The notes: a model not told the origin generated them from the sequence alone. Positions 1-6,384 are shown, counted from the first letter of the stretch. The stretch is DNA of 7,407 bases from Candidatus Bipolaricaulota bacterium (GCA_015661965.1 DQVA01000012.1:1-7407); one strand, 5' to 3'. Translations and numbers: made by a program.

Positions 1-312
1 CACTGGCCCCTGGGGCTTTTGGCCCTGGGGCTGGCGGCCAACCTGGTGGTCATCGCCGCCAATGGTGGCTACATGCCAGCCAGCGCCGAGGCACTGCGGC
101 GGGCCGGGATGGATGAGGTCGCCCAAACCCTCCTCACACAAGGACGGCTGGGAAACGTGGTGCTCATGGGGGAGGGCACTAGGCTGAATTTCCTGGGGGA
201 TTGGCTTTGGCTCCCCCGGTGGGTGCCGCTTTCCGCGGCCTTCAGCTGGGGGGACTTCCTGATTGGGTTGGGCCTGACCCTCTTTTTCCCCTACGGCATG
301 CGGCGCCCGTGA
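1..312 (+). CDS. DUF5317 family membrane protein, 3' part
   Basis: The frame is open from the first base of the window and ends at TGA 310-312, so this is the C-terminal 103 residues of a longer protein. The fragment opens with a hydrophobic segment followed by the stretch NLVVIAANGGYMP. It continues with a polar loop, the motif TRLNFLGDWLWLP, and a second hydrophobic segment (WGDFLIGLGLTLFF) near the end. This order (N-x-V-I-x-x-NGGYMP, then R-L-x-x-LGD, then GD-x-L-x-x-G) is what I recognise as the C-terminal half of DUF5317, a family of small integral membrane proteins with no assigned function. It is the only plus-strand gene seen and converges on asnS. The true start lies outside the window. 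Family assignment is from motif memory, not a search. Confidence 0.8.
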   Translation, partial: HWPLGLLALGLAANLVVIAANGGYMPASAEALRRAGMDEVAQTLLTQGRLGNVVLMGEGTRLNFLGDWLWLPRWVPLSAAFSWGDFLIGLGLTLFFPYGMRRP

Positions 313-322
313 GGGAGTAGCT

Positions 323-501
323 GGGGGGAGCAGGGTTTCCCTCGCCCATGCCGATTCGAACGGCGGCCTTTCCGGCCGGGTGCGGGTACCGCCGGCAGGA
401 GGGGACCGGCGGACCGCAGGGACCGGCCTGTCGGGCTGTAAACCCCAAACCGGCTGGCACCACGCCACGGACTAGCCGCACTGGGCGGCACTGCTCCCCC
501 C
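323..501 (-). ncRNA. Candidate structured RNA in convergent gap, family unknown
   Basis: The 284-nt gap between DUF5317 and asnS has no convincing gene but is packed with helices. GGGGGGAGCAG (501-491 on the minus strand) pairs perfectly with CTGCTCCCCCC (333-323), an 11-bp closure over 179 nt. Inside it lie local hairpins at 475-489 (5 bp), 455-467 (4 bp), 389-412 (7 bp, 10-nt loop), 364-378 (5 bp, loop GGAAA on the minus strand) and 350-364 (4 bp, 7-nt loop TTCGAAT on the minus strand). An alternative helix, 482-487 with 343-348, would extend the closing stem inward but excludes the 475-489 hairpin. The minus strand is preferred because a good promoter (573-600) reads into the element. I looked for hallmarks of tmRNA, RNase P RNA, SRP RNA, 6S RNA and common riboswitches and found none. 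It could instead be structured termination signals for the two convergent genes. Confidence 0.3.
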
Positions 502-564
502 GTGTGCTGGTGTGTCTGGCGGGTGGGGCTTTGGCCGTGGGCCTAAGCCCTGGGCTCGTTGGCC

Positions 565-587
565 GAGGGCGGATTATAGTCGCCCTC
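565..587 (-). terminator. Hairpin just after asnS, possible operon terminator
   Basis: A perfect 7-bp inverted repeat, GAGGGCG and CGCCCTC, surrounds a 9-nt loop about 9 nt after the asnS stop codon. A GC-rich stem here fits transcription termination of the operon, but no U-run follows it, so it is not a standard intrinsic terminator. The loop contains the TATAAT of the overlapping promoter call, so the same bases may serve two roles. Confidence 0.35.
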
Positions 588-600
588 CCCCCGAGTTCAA
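573..600 (-). promoter_or_regulatory. Sigma-70-type promoter reading into the asnS/DUF5317 gap
   Basis: On the minus strand TTGAAC (600-595) and a consensus TATAAT (578-573) are separated by 16 nt. The -35 hexamer overlaps the asnS TGA stop. Predicted initiation is near 567-565, upstream of the structured segment at 501-323. No protein-coding gene lies downstream on this strand before the DUF5317 antisense region, so the promoter would drive either a noncoding RNA or an antisense transcript of DUF5317. Confidence 0.45.
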
Positions 601-1907
601 GGCTCCAGCCTGTCCAGCATGCGGGGGAAGGGGATGGTCTCCCGGATGTGTTTCACCCCCGCAATCCAGGCCACGGTGCGCTCCACCCCCAACCCGAAGC
701 CGGAGTGGGGCACGGAACCATACCGTCTGAGATCGATATACCACTCATAAGGCTCCCGCGGAAGCCCGTATTCCTCTAGCTGGGCGAGAAGCTCCTCCTC
801 GGTGTCCACCCGCTGGGATCCCCCGACGATCTCCCCATAGCCCTCGGGTGCAATGAGGTCGGCACAAAGGACCACCCCGGGATCGTCCGGGGCCCGCTTC
901 ATGTAGAAGGGCTTGATCCTGGCGGGGAACCTCTCCACGAACACCGGCCGCCCGAAGTGCGCTCCCAAGGCGTCCTCGGCCGGGGCCCCGAAGTCGTCCC
1001 CGTGCTCCATCTCCACCCCATGGCCCCGCACGATCTCTACCGCCTCGGCATAGGTGATGCGGGCAAACGGCTCCCGCACCTCGGAAAGGAGGGCCTCCGT
1101 ATCCCGTTCCAGGAGTTCCAGTTCCCTCTTCCTATCTTCGGCCACGAACTCCACGATGTAGCGGACTAAGTCTTCCTGGAGGGTCAGGTTCCCCTCGTGT
1201 TCCAGGAACGCCACCTCGGCCTCCGCCATCCAGAACTCGGTGAGGTGCTTGCGGGTCTTGGATTTTTCGGCCCGGAACACGGGGCCGATCCAGTATACCT
1301 TGCCTAGGGCCATGCAGGTGGCCTCCAGGTACAACTGGCCGGACTGAGAGAGGTACGCGGTGCGGTCGAAGTAGTCCAAGGGGAACAGGGTGGTGGTCCC
1401 TTCCACCGCCGTCCCCACCAGGATGGGGGCCTCGGTGGCCACAAACCCCCGCTCCCGGAAGAACTGGCGGATGGCCCAGAGGACCGAATCCCGGACCCTG
1501 AGGAGGGGTACCTGTTTGCGCATCCGGATCCACAGGTGGCGGTGGTCCATGAGGAAGCCCACCCCGTGCTCCTTAAGCCCGATGGGGAAGGGTTGTTTCG
1601 GGATGTGGACCGGTTCGATCTTCCGGACGGCCAGCTCGTACCCCCCGGGGGCTCGCGGATCGGCCCGTACCGTGCCCCACAGCCTGAGGGAACTCTCCTG
1701 GGGAAGCCGCTCCGCCAGCTCGAAGGTCTCCGGGTCGGCGTCCGGGGTGACCACCCCCTGCACCAGCCCGGTCCCGTCCCGCACAATCACGAACCGGATC
1801 CTCCCGGAGGAGCGTTTGTTAAACAGCCACCCTTGGATCAGCACTTCCTCGCCCACATGCTGATCCAGCTGCTCCACGTAGACGGGCCGGCTGTCCTGGG
1901 CCTCCAT
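597..1907 (-). CDS. asnS: Asparagine--tRNA ligase
   Basis: This class IIb synthetase activates asparagine with ATP and charges tRNA-Asn in the cytoplasm. From the chosen ATG it is 436 residues, normal for bacterial AsnRS. An N-terminal OB-fold anticodon-binding domain covers about residues 20-100 (VLIQGWLFNKRSSGRIRFVI). The catalytic domain shows motif 1 around 121-160 (DHRHLWIR and FRERGFVATEAPIL), the loop YLSQSGQLYLE at 185-195, motif 2 with FRAE 211-214 and HLTEFWMAEAE 221-231, and motif 3 GFGLGVER 403-410. It ends with the typical IPFPRMLDRLEP. The HLTEFWMAEAE form indicates AsnRS rather than archaeal-type AspRS. A GTG at 1928 would add seven residues and overlap the upstream gene by 16 nt. 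I prefer the ATG at 1907 because GGAGG sits about 11 nt upstream and family alignment begins after it. It is the last gene of the run. Confidence 0.95.
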   Translation of the reverse strand: MEAQDSRPVYVEQLDQHVGEEVLIQGWLFNKRSSGRIRFVIVRDGTGLVQGVVTPDADPETFELAERLPQESSLRLWGTVRADPRAPGGYELAVRKIEPVHIPKQPFPIGLKEHGVGFLMDHRHLWIRMRKQVPLLRVRDSVLWAIRQFFRERGFVATEAPILVGTAVEGTTTLFPLDYFDRTAYLSQSGQLYLEATCMALGKVYWIGPVFRAEKSKTRKHLTEFWMAEAEVAFLEHEGNLTLQEDLVRYIVEFVAEDRKRELELLERDTEALLSEVREPFARITYAEAVEIVRGHGVEMEHGDDFGAPAEDALGAHFGRPVFVERFPARIKPFYMKRAPDDPGVVLCADLIAPEGYGEIVGGSQRVDTEEELLAQLEEYGLPREPYEWYIDLRRYGSVPHSGFGLGVERTVAWIAGVKHIRETIPFPRMLDRLEP

Positions 1908-1912
1908 CTCCT

Positions 1913-2389
1913 CTAATCCCTCCGCCACACCAACCTCACCAGCGGCTCCCCGGCCGCCTGGTGGATGGACAGCTCCCCCTTGTGGGCGGACTGGATGGCC
2001 TTACCCAGCCGCCGGGCCAGATGGGCGGTGGTGGTGGCGATCTCCATCCCGGCATCCCGCGGCTCTATCCACAGGATGCGGTGCAAGGGGCGAGTACGGC
2101 GGGCCTCCTCTTCCTGGTTCTTGATCAGATTCAAGATCTCCTGCCAATGCTTTGTGCAGTAGGCCCCTTTCAGGAGCACGTACCCACCCGGATAACGATC
2201 GATCTCACGGCGGCAGGCCGGGCAAATAGCCCGGGCCGCTTCGGGGACGACTTCCTCCGCCCACTGCCAATGGCCATCCCGGTACAGGAGCCCACAGCGC
2301 ACACATACCGTGGGCTCACGGTGCTTCTTCCCCTCGTAGTAGGGGTTGTCGGATTCCCAGCCCACTTGGCCGCGTCTTTCACCGGGCAC
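1913..2389 (-). CDS. BCAM0308 family zinc-ribbon-like protein
   Basis: This is a 158-residue soluble protein with two CxxC pairs, C29/C32 (CVRC) and C56/C59 (CPAC), likely a single zinc-binding knuckle pair. Surrounding motifs REPTVCVRCG, RDGHWQW, CPACRREIDRYPGGY and PLHRILWIEP, and the later HLARRLGKAI followed by HKGELSIH, match what I recall of the BCAM0308 family. That family is sometimes described as resembling the zinc region of the ribosome export factor NMD3. Function is not established. The GTG start is 1 nt after the acpP stop, with AAGGAGG inside the acpP tail about 9 nt upstream, so translation is probably coupled to acpP. The 3' end abuts asnS, whose alternative GTG start would overlap it. 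The position between lipid and tRNA-charging genes hints at an RNA or translation role, which is inference only. Confidence 0.78.
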   Translation of the reverse strand: MPGERRGQVGWESDNPYYEGKKHREPTVCVRCGLLYRDGHWQWAEEVVPEAARAICPACRREIDRYPGGYVLLKGAYCTKHWQEILNLIKNQEEEARRTRPLHRILWIEPRDAGMEIATTTAHLARRLGKAIQSAHKGELSIHQAAGEPLVRLVWRRD

Positions 2390-2390
2390 C

Positions 2391-2642
2391 CTACTGCCCC
2401 TCCTTCTCCGCCACCAGCCGCTCGATATAGGCTATGGCTTCGCCCACCGTTTGGATTTTCTCCGCCTCCTCGTCCGGGATCTCAATGCCGAACTCGTCCT
2501 CGAACTCCATGATCAACTCCACCGTGTCCAGCGAGTCGGCACCCAGGTCGTCCACGAACGAGGCCTCGTCGGTAACCTCCTCCAGATCGGCCATGAGTTG
2601 CTCAGCGATGATCTCACGTACCCGATCGGCGATTTCGCTCAT
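2391..2642 (-). CDS. acpP: Acyl carrier protein
   Basis: This 83-residue acidic protein carries growing acyl chains on a 4'-phosphopantetheine arm. The attachment site is Ser37 in GADSLDTVELIMEFED, the classic DSL motif at the start of helix II. The flanking pattern (FVDDLGADSLD, then FGIEIPDEEAEKIQTV) is typical of ACP throughout. The ATG at 2642 is chosen because a near-perfect ribosome binding site lies 8 nt before it and the family normally starts at MSxIxxRV. A longer in-frame start at 2699 would overlap fabG and add atypical sequence. It follows fabG after a 31-nt gap and is followed 1 nt later by the BCAM0308 gene. In the operon it is the shared substrate of FabD, FabH, FabG and PlsX. 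Confidence 0.97.
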   Translation of the reverse strand: MSEIADRVREIIAEQLMADLEEVTDEASFVDDLGADSLDTVELIMEFEDEFGIEIPDEEAEKIQTVGEAIAYIERLVAEKEGQ

Positions 2643-2650
2643 TATGCTTC

Positions 2651-2658
2651 CACCTCCT
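2651..2658 (-). promoter_or_regulatory. Strong ribosome binding site of acpP
   Basis: AGGAGGTG on the minus strand lies 8 nt before the acpP ATG and is the best Shine-Dalgarno match in the operon. It fixes the start codon and fits the need for ACP in excess over the enzymes. A 4-bp stem (2654-2657 with 2662-2665) could partly cover it, but it is too short to claim regulation. Confidence 0.8.
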
Positions 2659-2673
2659 GAGGGAGCTTTTCCA

Positions 2674-3408
2674 CTACTCGCACGGCACAAGCCCTCCATC
2701 CACGTAGAAGACGTGCCCAGTTATATAAGAGGCCTTGGGGGAAAGCAAGAACCCGATCAGCTCTGCCACTTCCTCCGGCTGACCGAACCGCCCCAGCGGG
2801 ATCCGCGCCCGGTACCCCTCCCGCACCTCCGCGGGGAGGTCCGCAGTCATCGGGGTCTCGATGAACCCCGGGGCCACCACGTTCACCCTGATCCCCCAAG
2901 GGCCGGCCTCCTGGGCCAGCGTCCTGGCCAGGGCCACCAAGCCCGCCTTGGCCGCCGCGTAGTTGGCCTGGCCCACGTTCCCGGTTAGGCCCACCACTGA
3001 GGACAGGAACACCATGGCCCCGGCTCGGGCCTTGGCCATCGCCCGCAGCGCCTCCCGCCCACAGTAATACCCGCCGGTCAAGTGGGCCCGCAGCACCGCC
3101 TCCCACTCATCTGGTCGCATCCGCAACAGGAGCTTGTCCTTGGTGTGTCCCGCCGCGTGCACCAGGAAGTCGAGTTTCCCCCCCCAGGCCAGGGCCTCCT
3201 TGAACGCCGCCCGCACCTCCTCCCCCACCCCCACGTCGCAGGGCAGGAACAAGGCCCCCTCCCCCAACTCCCGCTGGGCCGCCTGTCCCCGTTCCCGGTT
3301 GCGCCCCAATAGCACCACCTTGGCCCCGCCCTGGGAAAGCAATCGGGCCGTGGCCAGGCCGATCCCGGAGGTGCCCCCGGTGATCAGCGCCACCTTACCC
3401 TGGAACAT
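2674..3408 (-). CDS. fabG: 3-oxoacyl-[acyl-carrier-protein] reductase
   Basis: This NADPH-dependent short-chain dehydrogenase reduces 3-ketoacyl-ACP to 3-hydroxyacyl-ACP in each elongation cycle. It has 244 residues, the usual FabG size. The Rossmann glycine motif is TGGTSGIG at 10-17, catalytic Ser137 is in SSVVG, and Tyr150 and Lys154 are in YAAAK, followed by VNVVAPGFIETPM (175-187) and a YITG...VDGG tail. Two positions differ from textbook FabG. The usual NNAG reads HAAG (84-87). The catalytic-tetrad Asn in the NLTG-like motif is His109 (AHLTG). His at this site is known in some other short-chain dehydrogenases, so activity is still expected. The ATG at 3408 has GGAGGTGAT 5 nt upstream, and the gene overlaps the fabD end by 14 nt. 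Because FabG paralogues are common, the assignment leans partly on its place in the operon. Confidence 0.93.
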   Translation of the reverse strand: MFQGKVALITGGTSGIGLATARLLSQGGAKVVLLGRNRERGQAAQRELGEGALFLPCDVGVGEEVRAAFKEALAWGGKLDFLVHAAGHTKDKLLLRMRPDEWEAVLRAHLTGGYYCGREALRAMAKARAGAMVFLSSVVGLTGNVGQANYAAAKAGLVALARTLAQEAGPWGIRVNVVAPGFIETPMTADLPAEVREGYRARIPLGRFGQPEEVAELIGFLLSPKASYITGHVFYVDGGLVPCE

Positions 3409-4285
3409 CCCCCATCACCTCCCTAAAGGCGAGGAAGCGTATCCCCACTCCGAAGCGTTTGCCAAGTCGCGTGAGCACCTCCCCCGGCCCCACCTCCCAG
3501 GCCTCCTCGACCTCCAAGTCCGCCAGGGACCCGATCACCTCCATCCACCGGACCGGGGAGGTCATCTGCCGGGAGAGGAGGGCCTTTATCTCGTCCGGCG
3601 ACTCCTCGGGTTTCCCCGACACGGCGGAAACAAACCGGCAGCGGGGCGCAGAAAATGGCACATCCTCCAGGGCTCGAGCAAGTGCCCGCTCCGCCTCGGC
3701 CATGGCCGGGGAGTGGAACGCCCCCGCCACCTGGAGGGGGACCGCCTTCCCCCCAGCGGCCTGAGCCAATTCCTGGGCCCTGGCGAGCATATCGGGGGGA
3801 CCGGAGAGCACCACCTGGCCGGGGGAGTTGTAATTGGCCACTGTGCATCCCGCTTCCTCAGCCAGCCGCTCCACTTCCCCCAGCGGGAGTTTGAGCACCG
3901 CTACCATCCCCCCAGGGTGGGCCTGGGCCGCCTCCTCCATGAGCCGGCCGCGCAAGGCCACCAGCTCCATGGCCGCCCCCCAGGGGAGGACCCCACAGGC
4001 GGCCAGGGCGGCGAACTCCCCCAGGGAATGGCCGGCGGCCGCCTGGGGGACACACCCGGCTCGCGCCAAGGAAGCGAAGGCCAACCACTCCACAAGCAAA
4101 ATGGCCGGCTGGGCCACCGCGGTGCGAGAAAGCTCCCCTGGCCTCTCCCGGATGATCTCCACCAACGGCAGGCCGGCGAGCCGCTCCGCCGTGTCCACAA
4201 TCTCCTCCGCCCAGGGGGCGGTCAGGAGTTCCTCCCCCATGCCCGGGGTCTGGGAACCCTGGCCGGGGAACAGATAGGCTACCAC
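3395..4285 (-). CDS. fabD: Malonyl-CoA--ACP transacylase
   Basis: FabD transfers malonate from CoA to ACP, supplying the extender unit. The 296-residue product carries the N-terminal FPGQGSQ motif (6-12), the nucleophile Ser87 in GHSLGE (85-90), the carboxylate-binding Arg region at 112-114 (RGR), catalytic His191 in GAFHSP (188-193), and EVGPGEVLTRL (264-274) near the end. All key residues are present. The start is GTG 4285, which makes the protein begin at MVAYLFPGQGSQ as expected for the family. The longer open frame to 4375 only adds sequence overlapping fabH. The start overlaps the fabH stop by 7 nt with only a weak ribosome binding site, so translational coupling to fabH is likely. Confidence 0.96.
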   Translation of the reverse strand: MVAYLFPGQGSQTPGMGEELLTAPWAEEIVDTAERLAGLPLVEIIRERPGELSRTAVAQPAILLVEWLAFASLARAGCVPQAAAGHSLGEFAALAACGVLPWGAAMELVALRGRLMEEAAQAHPGGMVAVLKLPLGEVERLAEEAGCTVANYNSPGQVVLSGPPDMLARAQELAQAAGGKAVPLQVAGAFHSPAMAEAERALARALEDVPFSAPRCRFVSAVSGKPEESPDEIKALLSRQMTSPVRWMEVIGSLADLEVEEAWEVGPGEVLTRLGKRFGVGIRFLAFREVMGDVPG

Positions 4286-5262
4286 CTGACCACCACCGTC
4301 CCGTAGCTCGCTCCGGCCCCGAAGGCGGTCAGGACCACGATCTGGTCCGGGGCGATCTTCCCGGCCCGCACCCACTCATCCAGGGCGATGGGGATGGAGG
4401 CGGTGGAGGTATTGGCCACTCGGTCGATGTTCACCACTACCCGTGCCTCCGGGATCCCCAGGCGGGCGGCCAACGGGCGGATGATCCTGAGGTTGGCCTG
4501 GTGGGGGATGAGCCAGTCCACCTCCCCGGGGGTAAGCCCGGCCTGAGCCAAGGCCTCACGGGTAGCCCGCTCCATCATGGGCACCGCGGAGCGGAACACC
4601 CCCTCCCCTTCCATCTTCAGGTAATGGAGCCCCCTCCGCACCGTATCCTGCGAGGCGGGCAGCCTCACCCCCCCGGCCTCCAGTTTCAGCAAACCGAGCT
4701 TGCTGGCGTCCCCGTGCAGGGACACCCCCAGGACCCCGGCCCGGCCCGGGGAGGCCTCCACCAGCACGGCCCCGGCCCCATCCCCAAACAGCACGCAGGT
4801 CCGGCGGTCGCTCCAGTCGGTGAACCTGGACAGGGCTTCGATCCCCACCACCAGGGCCCGCCGGGCGAGGCCGGCGGCCACCGCCCCGGCGGCGAACGCC
4901 AGCCCGTAAACGAACCCGGCGCAACCGCACTTGAGATCGAAAAACGCGGGCTCTTGCGACAGGCCTAACCCGGCGGCGATGAAGGGGGCCGTCCCAGGGA
5001 TTGGTTGCTCGGACACATTGGTGGCGGCGATGAGGAGGTCCACCTCCTGGGGGGCGACTCCGGCCGCCGCAAGGGCCTCGCGGGCAGCCGCCACCCCCAT
5101 CCGGGAGGGCGGTTCCCCCGGGGAAAGCAGCCGCCGCTCCCGGATCCCGGTGCGGCTCACAATCCATTCGTCGCTGGTATCAACGAGCCTCGCCAGGTCG
5201 TCATTGGTAAGCCGCTTTTCCGGGAGGAACGACCCGGTGCCCGTGATCCTCGCTTCGATCAC
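4279..5262 (-). CDS. fabH: 3-oxoacyl-[acyl-carrier-protein] synthase III
   Basis: KAS III starts fatty-acid synthesis by condensing acetyl-CoA (or a branched acyl-CoA) with malonyl-ACP. The product has 327 residues with a thiolase fold. The N-terminal ITGTGSFLPE and DTSDEWIVSRTGIRER regions are typical. The catalytic triad is Cys114 in CGCAGF, His254 in PHQAN (253-257) and Asn284 in RVANTSTASIP. LFGDGAGAVL at 158-167 is also present. Just before the nucleophile the sequence is KCGC rather than the usual xAAC, giving a second cysteine at 112. The start is GTG 5262, with GGGAGG about 4 nt upstream and a family-typical N-terminus. A TTG at 5295 would add 11 unremarkable residues and has a poor ribosome binding site. 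It lies 47 nt after plsX. The sequence does not show primer preference. Confidence 0.96.
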   Translation of the reverse strand: MIEARITGTGSFLPEKRLTNDDLARLVDTSDEWIVSRTGIRERRLLSPGEPPSRMGVAAAREALAAAGVAPQEVDLLIAATNVSEQPIPGTAPFIAAGLGLSQEPAFFDLKCGCAGFVYGLAFAAGAVAAGLARRALVVGIEALSRFTDWSDRRTCVLFGDGAGAVLVEASPGRAGVLGVSLHGDASKLGLLKLEAGGVRLPASQDTVRRGLHYLKMEGEGVFRSAVPMMERATREALAQAGLTPGEVDWLIPHQANLRIIRPLAARLGIPEARVVVNIDRVANTSTASIPIALDEWVRAGKIAPDQIVVLTAFGAGASYGTVVVRW

Positions 5263-5309
5263 CCCGCCTCCCGATCCCGTGGTGGCTGCGACCAACTCAA
5301 TTGGATCCC

Positions 5310-6296
5310 CTACCCATCAGGGGAAAGGGCCGTGGAGATCCGGTCCACCACCTCGGCCTTGGCCGCCCAATACGTCCGCTCCACCGCCGCCTCCATGGCC
5401 CGGGAAGAGGACCGCCCATGGGCCACCATCACCAACCCCCGTACCCCGAGAAGCGGGGCTCCATTGTAGTGATCGTAGCTCAGCTTCCCGGCCAATGCCT
5501 TGAGGGCCGGCTTGAGCAGGGCCGCCCCCAGCTTATACCGCAGCGCCCCTCCCACGGCCGACCTCAAGGCCTCCCAGGTGGCTTCCGCCCCGCCTTCCAG
5601 GGCCTTGATGGTGAGGTTCCCGGCGAACCCACCGGTCACCACCACATCCGCAGGCCGCTCGATGAGGAGTTGATGCGGCTCCACGTTCCCCACAAAGTCC
5701 GGCCGCTCCGCCAGCAGCGCATGGGCACTCCGCACCAACTTATCCCCCTTCAACGGCTCGGTGCCGATGGACAGAAGTCCCACCTTTGGCCGGGAAAAGC
5801 CCAGCACCTCCCGCGCGTACAGTGCACCCATGTCGGCGAATTGGGCCAGGTGCTCCGGCCGGGGGTCGGCGGTTGCGCCCACATCGATAAGCAAAAGCTC
5901 CCGTCCTGACAGAGTGGGCAGTGAGGCGCAGATGCCAGGGCGTTTGGCCCCGGGCAGGCGGCCCAGGATGAGCAGGCTGGCGGCCACCACTGCCCCGGTG
6001 TTCCCCGGGGACAAGAACGCCTCCGCCTTGCCCCGGGCCAGGAGCTCCAATCCCCGGGCGATGGAGGTGGCCCGACTGCGCACCGCTTGAACCGGGGGGA
6101 CATCTGGGGGGACGAACTCCTCACAATCCAGGATCTCGGCGTGGGCCTCCTCGGGCAGGTGCGGCTCGATGAGGCGGCGGCGGCCGGCGAAGATGAGGTG
6201 AATGGGGAGCCTGTCCGCCGCGGCCAGCGCCCCCGCCACCAACTCCCCCGGGGCACGATCTGCCCCCATCACGTCCACTACGATGCGGATAGCCAT
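5310..6296 (-). CDS. plsX: Phosphate acyltransferase PlsX
   Basis: PlsX converts acyl-ACP and phosphate to acyl-phosphate, the donor for PlsY in phosphatidic acid synthesis. It is a peripheral membrane enzyme. The 328-residue length is normal. Family motifs are VVDVMGADRAPGE (6-18), SPGNTGAVVA (96-105), DVGA (138-141), LLSIGTEPLKGDKL (174-187), FVGNVE (201-206), GFAGN (223-227) and GAPLLGVRGLVMVAHGRSS (279-297). Several usually conserved positions differ: GAN reads GAT, the GNVExRD region reads GNVEPHQ, and the DGFxGN motif reads GGFAGN. The ATG at 6296 gives the standard N-terminus, but there is no good Shine-Dalgarno site, only a GC hairpin (6306-6335) ending 9 nt upstream. It is the first protein gene of the operon. 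Confidence 0.95.
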   Translation of the reverse strand: MAIRIVVDVMGADRAPGELVAGALAAADRLPIHLIFAGRRRLIEPHLPEEAHAEILDCEEFVPPDVPPVQAVRSRATSIARGLELLARGKAEAFLSPGNTGAVVAASLLILGRLPGAKRPGICASLPTLSGRELLLIDVGATADPRPEHLAQFADMGALYAREVLGFSRPKVGLLSIGTEPLKGDKLVRSAHALLAERPDFVGNVEPHQLLIERPADVVVTGGFAGNLTIKALEGGAEATWEALRSAVGGALRYKLGAALLKPALKALAGKLSYDHYNGAPLLGVRGLVMVAHGRSSSRAMEAAVERTYWAAKAEVVDRISTALSPDG

Positions 6297-6305
6297 AAAA
6301 CTAAG

Positions 6306-6335
6306 GTCCCCAAAGCCCTACGGCTTTTCGGGGAC
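6306..6335 (-). terminator. GC-rich hairpin in the plsX leader: terminator or attenuator
   Basis: On the minus strand GTCCCC and AAAGCC pair with GGCTTT and GGGGAC around loop GTAG, 12 bp in two blocks with a 2-nt bulge. It is followed by CTTAGTTTTATG, a weak broken U-tract that runs into the plsX start codon. It could terminate the tRNA-Leu transcript, act as a partial terminator setting tRNA-to-lipid mRNA ratio, or structure the plsX leader. The sequence alone does not decide between these. Confidence 0.45.
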
Positions 6336-6384
6336 CCCCACCACTAACCCCTTTCCCCGGGGCCGCCCAGCGGCTTGTTGGGGC

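Noticed and set aside
349..364. T-arm-like hairpin (GCCG, TTCGAAT, CGGC on the minus strand) suggesting a tRNA or tmRNA 3' end
   Set aside because: No matching acceptor stem, D arm, CCA end or tmRNA tag frame is present at the right distance, so the resemblance is probably chance.
323..501. 6S RNA, RNase P RNA or SRP RNA as identity of the structured gap
   Set aside because: The 179-nt span suits 6S in size, but internal hairpins replace the long single stem with central bubble. The conserved RNase P core and the SRP GGAA/AGCAG loop are absent.
348..779. Plus-strand open frame across the convergent gap and into asnS
   Set aside because: It overlaps the asnS coding region antisense, has low-complexity composition and no ribosome binding site. 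The gap is better explained by RNA structure.
3134..4306. 390-residue plus-strand open frame opposite fabG and fabD
   Set aside because: It lies antisense to two clear enzymes, is rich in Pro, Arg, His and Gly as expected from a high-GC shadow frame, and has no family motif.
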